NCBI RefSeq assembly: GCF_905475465.1
Contig: NC_062235.1
Span: 6,644,001-6,708,000 of the forward strand
Direction: 5' to 3'
DNA: 64,000 nucleotides
DNA from: Pieris napi
Taxonomy: Eukaryota > Arthropoda > Insecta > Lepidoptera > Pieridae
The notes under the pieces are model-generated. The model saw only the letters and a program-made list of their open reading frames with translations. It made no database searches and was not told where the DNA came from. Positions 24,648 to 35,936 of this stretch are shown one piece after another (the first letter of the stretch is position 1; each line of letters begins with the position of its first letter). A program made the translations under genes and the position numbers.

Positions 24648-25789
24648 TTATATTATATTAGTTTCTAGCGGAATCGAGTAGCATCCAACAAAGAGTGGAA
24701 CTATGGAAATACTACTACATTTTCTACCTAAATATACAACGATTATTCAACAGGGACACCGTACTGAAATGCAATCAATGGGAAAATAATCCCATGAGAC
24801 AGCATTGCTTGCTGATTTGAAGGACAATTTATAATATGATTGTATTGTAACAATATCATTTTAGAAATAATTAAAGATAATAAAGCCCCATAATAGAAAA
24901 TAAATTTATATTAGCGAGGTAATAAAGTGGCTTTTTTTATTGATGTAAGTTCTCAAAATTTAATGCCATTACTTGTAACAATAATAACTGTGCAACAATA
25001 ACATACAATCTGTATAAAATATGATTGTGCTGTGGGCAAGTTTGTGGTTAGAATTTATAGCAAATGCCTCACTCATACTCACACACTACTCATTAATAAA
25101 ACACTTTCCTGCTTTAAAAGTAATATATGACCTCATAACTTAATATCCAACGTAATATGGTGCCAGATAACATATTAAATATTGAACAAAAGAGTTCATA
25201 AACTTAGATCAGGACCTAAGCTTTCGCTCGTTATCAATTTATGCATGGATGAAAACAATTTAGCGTTCTATATAATTTAAGTAGCACCTTTGTTTAGATT
25301 TAAGAACCATATACTGTCTTTAGCGAGGATTTTAATATAATGGATATTAACGAAAATTTGTCATATTTTTTACGGAAATCTATATACCGTGCAAACTCCA
25401 TGTAACGGCCGTCGATTTAACGACGAACTCCCTAAAGCGGCGAAATCATTTGGTTTTGGTTGGTTTAGCTTGTCTTCCATACCTACAATGATAAATACAT
25501 TGCGTTACACCCACTCTCAATAACGACAACAATTGAGTAATGAAGTACTTTTAAGGAGTTAAAAATTAATAAAAACTGCAACATGACAACTTTCTGAGAA
25601 ATTCGTTATTTTGTTTACAAATTGGGATTGCTTGCACGTGTAGACTGATGTTGACCTTGACTAAAAAGTAGGAGTCATGGATTATCTATACGTTATCATA
25701 TAAAAATAACATATAATTGTAACGTCAAAATATGCACAGTCCCTTCAGTGTCGTTATATAGAGTTTACATTGTATTTCATAAAAAAAAT
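24648..25789. other. AT-rich intergenic stretch
   Basis: No gene or bounded repeat supported. Confidence 0.4.
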
Positions 25790-25792
25790 AAG

Positions 25793-26020
25793 GGCAGCGT
25801 TGGCCTAGCGGAATAAGCGTGCGGCTCTGCACCTGAGAGCGAAGGTTCGAACCCCGGCTGTGCAATGGATTCTCTGTACGGTGAAGGGAAACATTGTGAA
25901 CTGTCATGACTCAAAGAATAGACGCCGTATGTCAGGCGCTGAAGGCTCAGGCTACTTGGCTATTAGAAAAATCAATTACGAAACAGGTTATAGCGCTACT
26001 GAATAAACAATAGCGCTACT
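25793..26020 (+). repeat. tRNA-derived SINE with intact B box
   Basis: The head CAGCGTTGGCCTAGCGGAAT is followed by GAAGGTTCGAACCCCGGCTG, a perfect tRNA-type B box. The middle is shortened (CAATGGATTCTCTGTACGGT) and the end carries two TAGCGCTACT units. It differs in detail from the 2965 copy and may be a subfamily. Confidence 0.8.
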
Positions 26021-26052
26021 AGGTTTTTTCGTAAACACAATTTGAGAGAAAA

Positions 26053-26106
26053 ATCCAGGATAGTAGTCAAGTTGAAAGAATGTTCAACTTGACTACTATC
26101 CTGGAT
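26053..26106. repeat. Perfect 24-bp hairpin, 6-nt loop
   Basis: Arms 26053-26076 and 26083-26106 are exact complements (left arm starts ATCCAGGATAGTAGTCAAG), with loop AGAATG. It carries no target duplication or homology to the MITEs here. Confidence 0.9.
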
Positions 26107-26510
26107 GTTATCATGTTCTGTTGTCTGGCTGATGTCATAAGAACACCACACTCGAAAGAGAAAATATTAACATAATAAAAGTTTTATTATTAATTTTAGA
26201 AGTTTTACTTTTTATTTTATTAATTAAAACTTTGTTACATTAATAGTACATAGACAATCAAATAATATAAATTATTTCTGCCTTATAAATAGGAAACTAC
26301 TTAGCAATATACAGTGATGGATTTCCCAGAATATAAATTAATTATTAAACTTACGTAACTAACCGGTTTATTTCCTTAAACCTGTTTTTGAGGCTAATAA
26401 CAACTTAAATATTATAAATTATATCATCTTAATGTTGCAGACAGGATGTTCGTACTATACTCCAATTAATGGCAATGAAAGTTAGAAAACTGAAAAAATG
26501 ATAACTATAT

Positions 26511-26881
26511 TTTGACGTGATAACGTCTTTAAAATCGTTTTAGTCGGGTGACATGTTCAGAAACTTGTGTCACACCAAAACCTCACGAGCGCGATCACAG
26601 GTATAACGAGAGAGAGACGGACCGATCTCCCGTCTCATCTCGAGCGCTGCCAGTCATTCCGTGAATGTATGAAGAAAAATGTATATCATAGTCGAATAAG
26701 TAAACTTGTCATTTTACACCCGAAATTTATCATCAAAAGTGTGAATAAAACGATAGATGTAATTTAAAATTTGAAAAATTTGTTATCTTCATTAATTCCT
26801 TACTTCCCAAAAACTTATATCACCAATAAGACGTTATCACGTAAACATCTCAATCGTAAACCTACTTTACAAACAACCAAT
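26511..26881 (+). repeat. Dispersed repeat R1, copy 1
   Basis: Nearly identical, at the same 371-bp length, to 38643-39013. The left end has ACGTGATAACGTCTT at 26515-26529 and its complement AAGACGTTATCACGT lies near 26827-26842, suggesting an inverted-repeat element. A 66-codon frame from 26567 opens with GTG, not ATG, and contains RTDLPSHLERCQSFRECMKK. It is kept in both copies with one substitution, so it may be the last exon of a transposase. No family recognised. Confidence 0.75.
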
Positions 26882-27071
26882 TTTTTTTTTCAGTTTTATA
26901 TAACAAAAACTAACTTCAAAGATGTTAAAACAGATACCTTTATTTATTCATAAATTCACACACTATTTCCGGAGTAGGCAGAGACCACGAATCTCTACTT
27001 GCTACTGTCCTGTCATACCTCTATTGCTTCATCCACTTTCACATTCGCCATGCATGCTCGTCGGTTATGGA

Positions 27072-27560
27072 TTTTTTTGAAGTTAAAACTTCTTTAGCGG
27101 CGTTGTACACTTTTTTTGGAATGGGTAAAAACTGTTAAACTCGCGTCAGGACAATTTCGTAATACGGATGTTTTTTTAAAGGATTATGAACCTTCGTGCT
27201 ATATATTTACGGTTGTAATTTATTTGTCTCTTTCCTCAGATACATTGATGCATGTGGAATTGGACATTAAGTCTGGACATTGGACATCAAGGTTTGATTT
27301 TGAGAAACGTCTTAAGCTTTATTATTAACGATTTGGTCAGACTGACGACGGATGGAGAGTAGAAAGCTGGCGCGGCGAATTTAATGTAATATAAATTGTC
27401 ATGTTTGTGTACGATAGCGCAATTAAAATAAATATATAAAATAAATATTGTATTCTACCACATAAATGATAGTACTTTTATACTGATAATTTAAGCAATT
27501 CGTGCAAAATTATTCCCTAACCATTCCAAAATATCAAAAATGCACAACGTTAATATTCAA
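27072..27560 (+). repeat. Dispersed repeat R3, copy 1
   Basis: It matches 63335-63635 in reverse orientation. Shared blocks are AACTTCTTTAGCGGCGTTG, CTCGCGTCAGGACA, AGCTGGCGCGGCG, ACATAAATGATAGTACTTTT and GCACAACGTTAATATTCAAG. This copy has about 170 bp around 27171-27340 that the other lacks. Confidence 0.7.
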
Positions 27561-27569
27561 GTTTTCACT

Positions 27570-28359
27570 TTTGCAAAAATCCGTCGTTTTTTTTCCTTGC
27601 TGTCAATATATCTAATAAAAAAAAAATTCCCAGAAATAAGTAATACATTTTTATTTACAAATACTATATGCGTTAAAGATAATATACACATTATATACGT
27701 TACAGTACCTCCGACGACATCACAGTCGGGGAATTAACGGATGAAAATATTAAAAAAAAATTTTTTTTTCAAATTTAGTTAAAGAGAATATTGTTACAAA
27801 TGTTTTGAATGCAGTTTTTAAATATATTCACATGTATTACTTATAATTCTGATAACGATTATTTAAGAGAAACGTAGTTATAAAATAAGTAATTATGTAA
27901 TAACTAATGTTAAAAAAAAATTTACCCTATGAATAGCGTAATTTTTTGCGCCTATATCATTATGCTAGTATATATAGTAACTATTTTATATGTTATAAAT
28001 GAGTTGGTATTACTTAAACTAATTTAATTTCATACGCCATTAAAAAGGCGGTCGCAAAATTAATGCAAAATAAGGTTTATTGTTCAATAAAGTACGATTT
28101 ATTTCTCTTTTTTTAAATAGTTGAGCAAAATTAGCATAAAATTGAATTGAACCTCAATAATAGTACATTCATCGGACATATTAGCATTGGGAATTGAAGT
28201 GAAATTAAAAAGAAATTTTCATTGCAAGCGTAGCGCCGGCGTGATTGCGATCTCAGCACGTGAAGTTTTGTTGAAACGAGCGACAAAAAATGCTCAATTT
28301 ATGAAATTTGCATTACATTATTGCTATAGAGAATGGATTCTTTCCCAAATTATTGACAG
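27570..28359. other. AT-rich intergenic stretch
   Basis: No gene or bounded repeat supported. Confidence 0.4.
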
Positions 28360-28548
28360 AATAGCGGCCTTCACACGTACAGTTCGATCCGTATGAAACA
28401 GTCCGCGCCATTCCGATCTGTCGTCCAATCCGTCCGTGTAGACGTGACAAGCGCGTGGTGGTTTGACATTTCGATTCGGCGCATTGGTGTGTACGAACGT
28501 TTGTACAGTTTTATGCGGGTGCCTCGTGTGGATGACAATTATTTCAAA

Positions 28549-31208
28549 ATGGCAGTTTGGAGCGTGGAAGCAGTGACAGGTTTTATAAGGATATATCGGG
28601 AACATCCATGTTTATGGCAAGTTAAAAATAAGTCGGCTTATACAAACCGTAATTTAAAACAAAAAGCATACGGCGAACTCATAGAATATAGCAAAAATGT
28701 TGGTTTTACAACGGCGAACAGGGATTTTGTCACGAAAAAAATACAAAATCTAAGGGGAGCATTCCGCAAGGAGTTAAAAAAAGTGTCTGAAACCAGAAAT
28801 AAAAGCGGAAGTGCACAGGATGATATATATAAACCAAGTCTTTGGTATTATGATCAAATGTTATTTACCAAAGACCAAGAATTGCCGACTCCAAGTATTT
28901 CCAATATAGACATAGAAAATGAAAATTCCCAATACACAAACGTCGCTTCACAGTTATTTTCTCGAACTAACTCAGTATCACCTCCACGAGATGTCTCACC
29001 ATCACCACTACAGGATACTACTAATATAGCATCGCTACCAATTAATGCCGAAAATACAAATACTAAGGTAAGATAATAAATACACGTTTTTCACAGAAAA
29101 CCTTTTTATTACGTATAAGTAAGTGATTATTATCATTTTAAAATTAAATTAAATGATTATTACATAAAAATTAAAGGTTTGTCCATATTAACAGCTATGA
29201 TCTACCAGCGTTTATCATAGTTTCTTGCCAAGAAACCTTACCTATTGTATTGAAATATGTTTTGTATTCATCTCTACTCTGTTTAGCTAAGGAAGGCACA
29301 TTTCTGGCCGAATATCTGTCCAATGGAGTTAGTTCAGAGCTGTTTTGGCGCCAATCTCCGTCTAAAACAGTACTCGATTCAATATTTTCTCTGTCCACGG
29401 TTGATGCTGACATATAAAAATTACTTCTCTTTCTTAAAAAATTATGAATACTACATAATGCTAGTACTATGTAACATATATTTTCTGGTTTCATGTTAAT
29501 AGGTGTACGTAGTATCTGAAATCTAGAGGCAATTATGCCAAAAGTATTTTCAACAACATTACGAGCACGTGAGAGTCTGTAATTGAAGATTCGTTTTTCA
29601 TGATCAAGTTCTCTTTGCGGGTAGGGGGTCAAAAGGTTTTCATTCAATGCAAAACCTTCATCACCAATGAACACGTAATTTAAATAATGATCATTCTCGC
29701 TTCTCTCGGGTAAATTTAATTGTCCTCTTAATAATTTGTTGTAAAAGGTTGTGTATTCAATAACACCCCCATCGGACATCCTGCCATTTTTACCAACGTC
29801 AACAAAAATAAACTCATAGTTTGAGTCTACCAGAGCCATTAAAACCATACTATAAAAGTTCTTATAATTGTAATATTTTGCTCCAGAATTGGCAGGAGGA
29901 ATAATTCTTATATGTTTTCCGTCCAGTGCGCCTCCACAGTTAACAAAGTTCCAATGATCATGGAAACCTTTAGCAATTTCCAGCCATTCTTCTTTGCTTG
30001 TAGGAAACTGTAAAAAATATTCATTTTTATTACATTTTTTTCAGGAATCAACCCCTACTCCACGGGGAACGAAGAGGAAGTCAAATATAATTGACACTCA
30101 AATTAAGTTCATTAATGTATGCACAGAAGCACTTCAAAAAAATAGCAGACAGATGACAGAATATGAAGCTCTAGGAGTGACAATTTCAAAAAAATTTGAA
30201 AAAATGGACAAAGTCCAAGCTCTATATGCAGAATCATTTATACATACAGTTATGCGCAAAGGCATTTTAAAACAACTAATGGCGCGTCTAAACGGGCCAT
30301 GTTTTGCTGCAATTGATGGCTGCAACACTGTGGCCGGCAACATTGCAAACAATAGCAGCCACACTATGCAATATTGCAGTAATGTCCCGGCCATATAGCC
30401 AAACATGTTTTGTATAGCCACATATGGCCGATGTTGCCCCGATGGGTGGCCGGACGATCGCTAGGCTATCGAATTCAACTGCAATATTGCACAGCCAGTT
30501 CTCGTGTTGTTTCAGTCACTCTCTTTGTTATGGCATAGTGTATCCTTTTCTACGCAACATGACGTTTGCTTTGAGTGAAGTGTGCCTGTTGCTTTATTCT
30601 GTGTTTTGCGATCAGCTGTATTTGAAGTTAGATTACTACGTAAAAATTACTACTTTTGACATTCTAGTTCTTGAATAATTTATTATCAAGACTTATTTCT
30701 AGACTCAAATTGTCTACAGTTTCACGCCTATTTAAGTAAGGTCGAATCCACAATCTTTTCTTTTTCTGTTTATTTTTTAAAACAATATAAGCTGCTGCGA
30801 CAAGTGTGATTTCGTCAGCCATTGTTGCCGGTTTGTGTGGCCCGTTTAGGAGTCTGCATCATGGGCCATACTATTGCAACACATTGCCCAGCCATAGATT
30901 GTTCGGCCATCAGCTGCATTAAAATATTTTTCTAATGGCCGGACAATTAGTGGCCAACAGTGCAGCCATCAATTGCAGAAAAACATGGCCCGTTTAGACG
31001 CGCCATTACAGAAACGTCAGATATATGTGATAAACAATGCAATAAAGTTGTATTTCATACTAACATTTCTGGGCCATCGTCATCGTCTACCCCACTTCAA
31101 GAAAACTCTGATATAATTTTATCTGAACCTCAACATACTCATAACACAGAAAATACAGAATCTATTCTCAAAGAATACTACCATAACTATGATGACGCTA
31201 ACTTTTGA
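28549..31208 (+). pseudogene. Harbinger MADF/Myb-like protein, disrupted by a MITE
   Basis: Exon 1 is 28549-29067 and exon 2 starts at 30045 after TTTTTTCAG, in phase 0. The ATG at 28549 begins right before the domain; an in-frame ATG at 28393 lies inside the terminal-repeat region and is less likely. The N-terminus is a MADF domain: IRIYREHPCLWQVKNK, YGELIEYSK and NLRGAFRKELKKV. A low-complexity Ser/Pro/Asn linker follows, and exon 2 continues with a basic PTPRGTKRK and a helical segment. In Harbingers this partner binds element ends and brings the nuclease to the nucleus. Exon 2 is interrupted at 30280-31005 by the MITE. The coding sequence resumes in the same frame to a stop at 31208, but the MITE introduces stops (first at 30396-30398). 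Confidence 0.8.
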
Positions 31209-31804
31209 ATTCATTTAAATTTGATTAAAAATGATTATGTTAATTTTGTCTCGTATTCGTAATTAAAAAGGTAAATTAATTAAAATAGTGTTTTAATACT
31301 TACCCTCATGTAATCTTTCCTCAACGTTTCGTAAATCGCTTTACACGTTTCCGGTATTATCTTGCTTAGAGCTGATGTAGAAATGCCAGAAGAAAATTTT
31401 AAATCTTCAAATGAACGTCCAGTTGCCAGATATCTTAATGTTGCGGAAAGACGTTCTTCTGGTGTTATGCATTTTCTCATAACTGTATCTTGCTTAGTAA
31501 TTCTGTGACGGATAAGTTCCAATAAGCAATCAAAATTATCGCCGTCCATCCGTAGGTAATTTTTAAAATCTTCTGGATAGTTTTCTCGTATTTCTTTTAA
31601 CATGGGTAAATGTCCAAATTTTCGTCTATATTTCTTAATACATACACGTCTCCTTTTTAGATTATTAAAACCAACCACAAAACCAGCTAACGCGATCACT
31701 AGACGTGTATCCATTTCTACTGTACCGGTTAAAACTGAAAGAAAACTTTTAAAATTGGTCGACACGCGCCATTCCATACTGCGATCTAAACTCTCGAAAA
31801 GCAT
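29195..31804 (-). CDS. HARBI1-type DDE nuclease (Harbinger transposase)
   Basis: Two minus-strand exons: 31804-31304 (167 codons, ATG directly after an in-frame TAA) and 30007-29195 (270 codons plus stop). They are joined by GTAAGT and TTTTTTACAG and give 437 aa. The junction reads RKDYMR then FPTSKEEW, as in the family. The catalytic signature is visible: D196 in GALDGKH, D237 in FIFVDVGKNGRMSDGG and E320 in ARNVVENTFGIIASRF, with GDEGFAL (D283) between. The N-terminal part has a helix-turn-helix-like region with SFEDLKFSSGISTSALSKII. It cuts and pastes the element in the nucleus with its MADF partner. The reading frame and splice sites are intact, so it could still encode protein; the nested MITE lies only in its intron. 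Confidence 0.9.
30280..31005. mobile_element. Nested MITE inside the Harbinger, 726 bp
   Basis: Terminal inverted repeats TGGCGCGTCTAAACGGGCC... are perfect for about 26 bp. The flanking triplets are TAA (30277-30279) and TTA (31006-31008), which fits a TWA target with one change. Removing the element plus one triplet (729 bp) restores an uninterrupted frame across the MADF exon, which supports a three-base duplication. Subterminal regions are rich in GGCC and in GCTGCAATTGATGGCTGCA-like repeats in both orientations. It has no coding capacity. Confidence 0.85.
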
Positions 31805-31993
31805 TTATACGTACAGTTTTATCTGCAGGAAAGCGAAATAGACAGTTTGAACCGCAGTTCAAACTGTTATTACAATTGAAGCGTAAAGTAGAAGCACAGA
31901 TCAGCGCGCGGTCTAGTCTGCACAGATTTATCTGCAGATTGGTGCGCAGTTCCAGAAATGCCATTCCGAACTGCACGTGTGAAGGCCGCTAAT

Positions 31994-33136
31994 GGGTAAT
32001 TGATCTCTGAAGTCATATATGTCATATGTATACTTCTGGCATCGTAAACTAAAATAGTTTGCACAAGCACCAACGTCAATCGATGTGACGAAGTATAAAA
32101 TTATCTATTAATTAAAATTTTATGTTTAATATCGTTACTCCTTAACTTCCAAAAGATCTTTGCCTTATCAGCGCTACATATATTGAAAGAACTATATCGA
32201 ACTTGCTTACAAAAACTTTGGGGTAGGTATAGCTGTCGGTACGCGAAATTACAGAGTATGGGCGTAGGTTATTATAGTCACAGTATCTACATTATTGTCT
32301 CCAACTGATCCCTAAAAGTTTAAATACGAACACAAAGTCCAAAACACTATCAGCATTCTAGTTTGTCCTATTTGTATTTGTATAACATTTAACGCTATTT
32401 GTGTTCTGTTCTGAACTGTTGAGTGAAAAGTCACCCGTTTATTGCATTCTAGAACGTTTTAACCAACTTTTATCACTCCTAGGACTCTTGTACTAAAGAA
32501 AGTATGATTTCTCGTTTTTCGAATTATGTTCCGAGTCAACTGATGAAAGATTTAACTTTGAACTATAAAATGTCACACGTTTGGTTGATGCTACACAATA
32601 AACCGTTTTGAGAGAAACAGAAAGATACAATTAATTTGATTCATACAAATGGTATATTGTATGAATCAAATTACACTAGGTAGGAAGCAAATACCCTTGT
32701 AGCATTCATTGAATAATACAAATATCAACACCTTTGAAATAAAGTCGGCCCAGTTCCGATTTCAAATAACGAAACGCCAATATCCAACTCGAAACATAAA
32801 AACATCCGAAACCCGCCCATAAGCTGACATATAAAAATTGATAGTAACACAGAAAACAGACTGTAATAATATATCGGAATGTCAGCAAAGCCCTTTGGTG
32901 CTTTAAATGGTTTGATCGGAAGTCGAATTTATTATTGGTATAATAAAAGCTATTTTCCTCTATATAGCAAATGCAAATGAGACGAGGATTCTATACAAAA
33001 CACATTGCATGTTCTGTGAATATTTGTTTTTTTGTTGTTTGTTTGTTAAAGTCGGGGATGACATTAATGAAAGAGTCTGCCAGCACTGAGTGATTCCATA
33101 ATCTTATACAAAAATATATGATGTGTATGGAAACGC
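31994..33136. other. AT-rich intergenic stretch
   Basis: It holds one perfect hairpin (listed separately) and otherwise no supported gene. Confidence 0.4.
32633..32672. repeat. Perfect 16-bp hairpin, 8-nt loop
   Basis: AATTTGATTCATACAA at 32633-32648 and its exact complement at 32657-32672, with loop ATGGTATA. Confidence 0.85.
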
Positions 33137-33139
33137 ATG

Positions 33140-33560
33140 TATCTATTTGTGCCTATTAGACCAATTCCTCACCTTCGGGTTGTGCTCGTATCTGTGCTTC
33201 AGACGTTCATAGCACGCTTAATGAGACGTGTGTCAAAAACCTTAAAGGGCAGTTTTAAACATTTATCTAAACAGACAATGGAAAAGAAACTATTTCTTAC
33301 GAATGAGTACGTTTCCAAACAGTCGGACGCAAGAAAAAGCGCTACGCTAACGGCGGTCCACCTGCCAAAAGGCCTACTCAGCCTTCCAACCCTCCAAAGA
33401 GAGACCTAAGCTGCCTTATATCCGTAATAATAGGGTGGCAAGGCAAAATGCCACGGGCACCCGACCCAAGAGGGCTCCTGCCCAAGAGATATTATGTTCT
33501 CTAGGCTAGCGGTGGGACTACAGACCATTCCCTGTCGCCTAAGAGAGTGTAATTGAGTAC
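33140..33560 (+). repeat. GC-richer stretch, probable repeat scrap
   Basis: 33340-33540 is markedly less AT-rich than its surroundings and has a lysine/proline-type reading in one frame. No frame is long or recognisable. It may be a fragment of a retroelement, but no other copy occurs in the window. Confidence 0.3.
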
Positions 33561-33809
33561 GCTGAAAATATCAACTTTTATAAAATTAAACTGAGTACAA
33601 CGTGACGATTTTTACTGATAGGGCCCCATCTAAAGAATTTGCCACGGGAATTTGCCATTTATAGTTACGCCGCGAGAATTCTGATTAGAGCAAGACCTGA
33701 GTGTATGACCTCATGCCTTGTTATCTATTATTTAGATACGAATTGCTTGTCCCCGAACTCAATTATACCTAAATCTATTTTAATATAAATCAGTCGCTTT
33801 TCTTGCAAA

Positions 33810-34112
33810 ATGTTTTCACAGTTTAAACACATATTCGCATACTATGTTCTCAGTGTTGTGATACAAAATTCTGTGACGATTGAAGGAAAATATCAGGCCA
33901 ACCAATCGGAAGATGATAGTAATGGAATTATTGTGTTTGAAGATGATTTCGAAGAAATAAAGGACTATTCGAATAGTGATTCAGGATTATTAAATAAATT
34001 TCTGTTTGATGTATTTAACTGTCCTAAAGGTTATTTGAAACTATGCAATACACAAAGGCAACAATACGAATGTATATCATTTTACCAGATTTTAAAAAAA
34101 AAAAGAAACTAA
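33810..34112 (+). CDS. Small secreted acidic peptide, family unknown (peptide gene 1)
   Basis: A single uninterrupted 100-codon frame with a hydrophobic N-terminus (FAYYVLSVVIQ) that fits a signal peptide. A strongly acidic middle follows (FEDDFEEIKDY), then a C-terminal cysteine segment DVFNCPKGYLKLCN...YEC. The CP-x-G...C spacing recalls many small secreted arthropod peptides. TATAAA occurs at 33784-33789 and an initiator-like TCAGT overlaps just downstream. A similarly organised ORF lies 2.1 kb downstream on the same strand. It is not recognised by family, and its expression is unproven. Confidence 0.5.
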   Translation: MFSQFKHIFAYYVLSVVIQNSVTIEGKYQANQSEDDSNGIIVFEDDFEEIKDYSNSDSGLLNKFLFDVFNCPKGYLKLCNTQRQQYECISFYQILKKKRN

Positions 34113-35305
34113 ATAGCGGATTAGCTTTAGAATAATTCAGTGAAATACTATAGAAGAAATACTGTTACGATATCCGCAGTGTATAGTGTTTTCTGGTGTC
34201 AGTTTTCAGCGGAACGCGTTTTATTTAAGTACTGAAAAAGCTTAAGCCCTGTGATTGCAAGATTCTTGATTACGTAAAATAATTATTATATCTAATATAC
34301 TGATCTACTATAAAAATGTTGTTGTCCCTATAAATATTCAATTATTAACTAGGGTATTTATGTATTATTTCTATAGATATTAAGTAAAATGTCAAAAAAT
34401 ATCACTTTTTTTATTTAATTCCTTTAAATATTTAAAGTGACCTTGAATGCTTCGTTATACAATTAAAAAGTTGAAGTTCCTTTGAACAATACCTACCTAA
34501 TGCATAATAATGCACATTTCCGGTCTCAATCCACCATCAACATATTCTGTTTCTATGGGGATATTTCTGTAGCTGTGGTTATCAACAAACCTGAAGAATT
34601 TATACAACCAACCAAACAGGTTGGTTGAACCTTATTAGGAAATACCATGTGGATTTAAAAAAAATTGTGTTGAATATTAATTGAGGAGTCTATATAGATT
34701 CACGCAAAAGCGTGATATTATCAATTTGCTATTGAATATTTCATTTATGCTCCTATTAGTTTATACCAAAAAAATATATAAATTTTAAGAACTGAAACAC
34801 GTATTCTTTTTTGAGTTGCATTGTGATAAGTTGAGTTGCGTTGCATATACAGTTACGCAATAATAAAAAGTAAGTATAATACATGTACCACTTTTAAGGT
34901 TGTCTCAGTTGCTGTATTAATAAATATTATATTAATACTTATCTAAATAAATCAAAGGGTACACGTACATTTCTTGTCAATCACTAGTTTAAAAATAGTT
35001 AAGCAATAAAAATACCACGGGCCGCCTTATGATCGGCTGGAGCTCATTACAGAAGGCTTCATTATCACATGAACGTCGAGGCTATACAACTTCTTGACAA
35101 CACGGAACTAGTGTTTTCACTCAATCTTTTGATAAAAAGGAAAATGGGCGCGTTAGTGAAAAATGCTAAACAGTGGTAAAAATAGAACAATGTCTTAACT
35201 TTAATAGATAGAGACTGCTATGTTAAATATCTTTTTAAAACTGAACTGTATAAAAATCAGGAACCTCAAATTTGCTTGAGCTAGGAAAGTTATTGATGGC
35301 ATTGT
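34113..35305. other. AT-rich spacer between the two small peptide ORFs
   Basis: No gene supported. A short inverted repeat CAACCAAC/GTTGGTTG sits near 34598-34625. Confidence 0.4.
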
Positions 35306-35310
35306 ATACA

Positions 35311-35790
35311 ACAAAGAAAGAAAGAAAGAAAGAAAACTTTATTATGCACAATATACAAGATATTTAGATAAAGTAAAGTGCACTGGCCTCCACACTAGGA
35401 TTCCCTGTGTTGTGGGCAGCCAGTCTCTTCCTTTTGACATGAAAACAGTATTTTATAAGTTATATTAATTATTTCTACACATTTATATTAAAACTATTTT
35501 TGTACAATAAGAATATTTTCAGTGTCAGAATACGACAGGTTAACAAGATATCGTTTGAGATGTTTAGTAAATGTATGAAATGTGATTTTTGAAATGTTAG
35601 TGATAATTTTGTTTTTAATGAAGTGGTTAAAGATGGAAGGGCCTCGGAAGGAGAAAAAGCGTTGGGCGAAGACAGTGCGAGTTTTGGGTTGCTTAAATAT
35701 GAGTTTGCGTTTTGTTTGATGCGGTGCGGTGGGTGAAGATAAGAATAACAAAGATAAGAAGTTATGCCTATTACTAAATAAGCCACATAA
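35311..35790 (-). mobile_element. Non-LTR retrotransposon 3' fragment ending in a GAAA microsatellite
   Basis: On the minus strand, 35751-35494 encodes an 85-residue reverse-transcriptase-type C-terminus (AQRFFSFRGPSIFNHFIKN, then HLKRYLVNLSYSDTE). About 150 bp downstream come AATAAAG and a (TTTC)n run, seen on plus as (GAAA)n at 35313-35335. A microsatellite in place of poly(A) is known for CR1-like and related LINEs. The 5' part of the element is missing. Confidence 0.65.
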
Positions 35791-35936
35791 TAGTCATATT
35801 CAGTTTATAATTTTACAGTCAATTTCCCCTTCAAAGGCACACTTCAGACTTACCAAATATGGGTTTAACGATGCGTCATTTTACTTATGATTCATTATAT
35901 GTTCATAGATTCTCTAAACGCATTTGAGTAACATAA

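Larger units (their letters stand above)
28363..31990. mobile_element. Harbinger DNA transposon, 3.6 kb, with a nested MITE
   Basis: The ends are inverted repeats: AGCGGCCTTCACACGTACAG at the left and the complement of AGCGGCCTTCACACGTGCAG at the right, with one mismatch. Direct AAT repeats flank it at 28360-28362 and 31991-31993; a TA reading of the target is also possible. Inside are the two genes typical of Harbingers: a DDE nuclease (minus) and a MADF/Myb-like DNA-binding protein (plus). The nuclease reads intact, while the MADF gene is split by a later insertion. Without the nested 729 bp the element would be about 2.9 kb. Confidence 0.9.

Noticed and set aside
25793..25870. tRNA gene suggested by a perfect B box
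   Set aside because: The sequence does not close a tRNA cloverleaf and continues into the SINE body seen at other loci; it is a SINE head.
33137..33409. 90-codon plus-strand frame upstream of peptide gene 1
   Set aside because: The start lies in unrelated AT-rich DNA and the C-terminal part looks like a repeat scrap; treated as a possible retroelement fragment instead.
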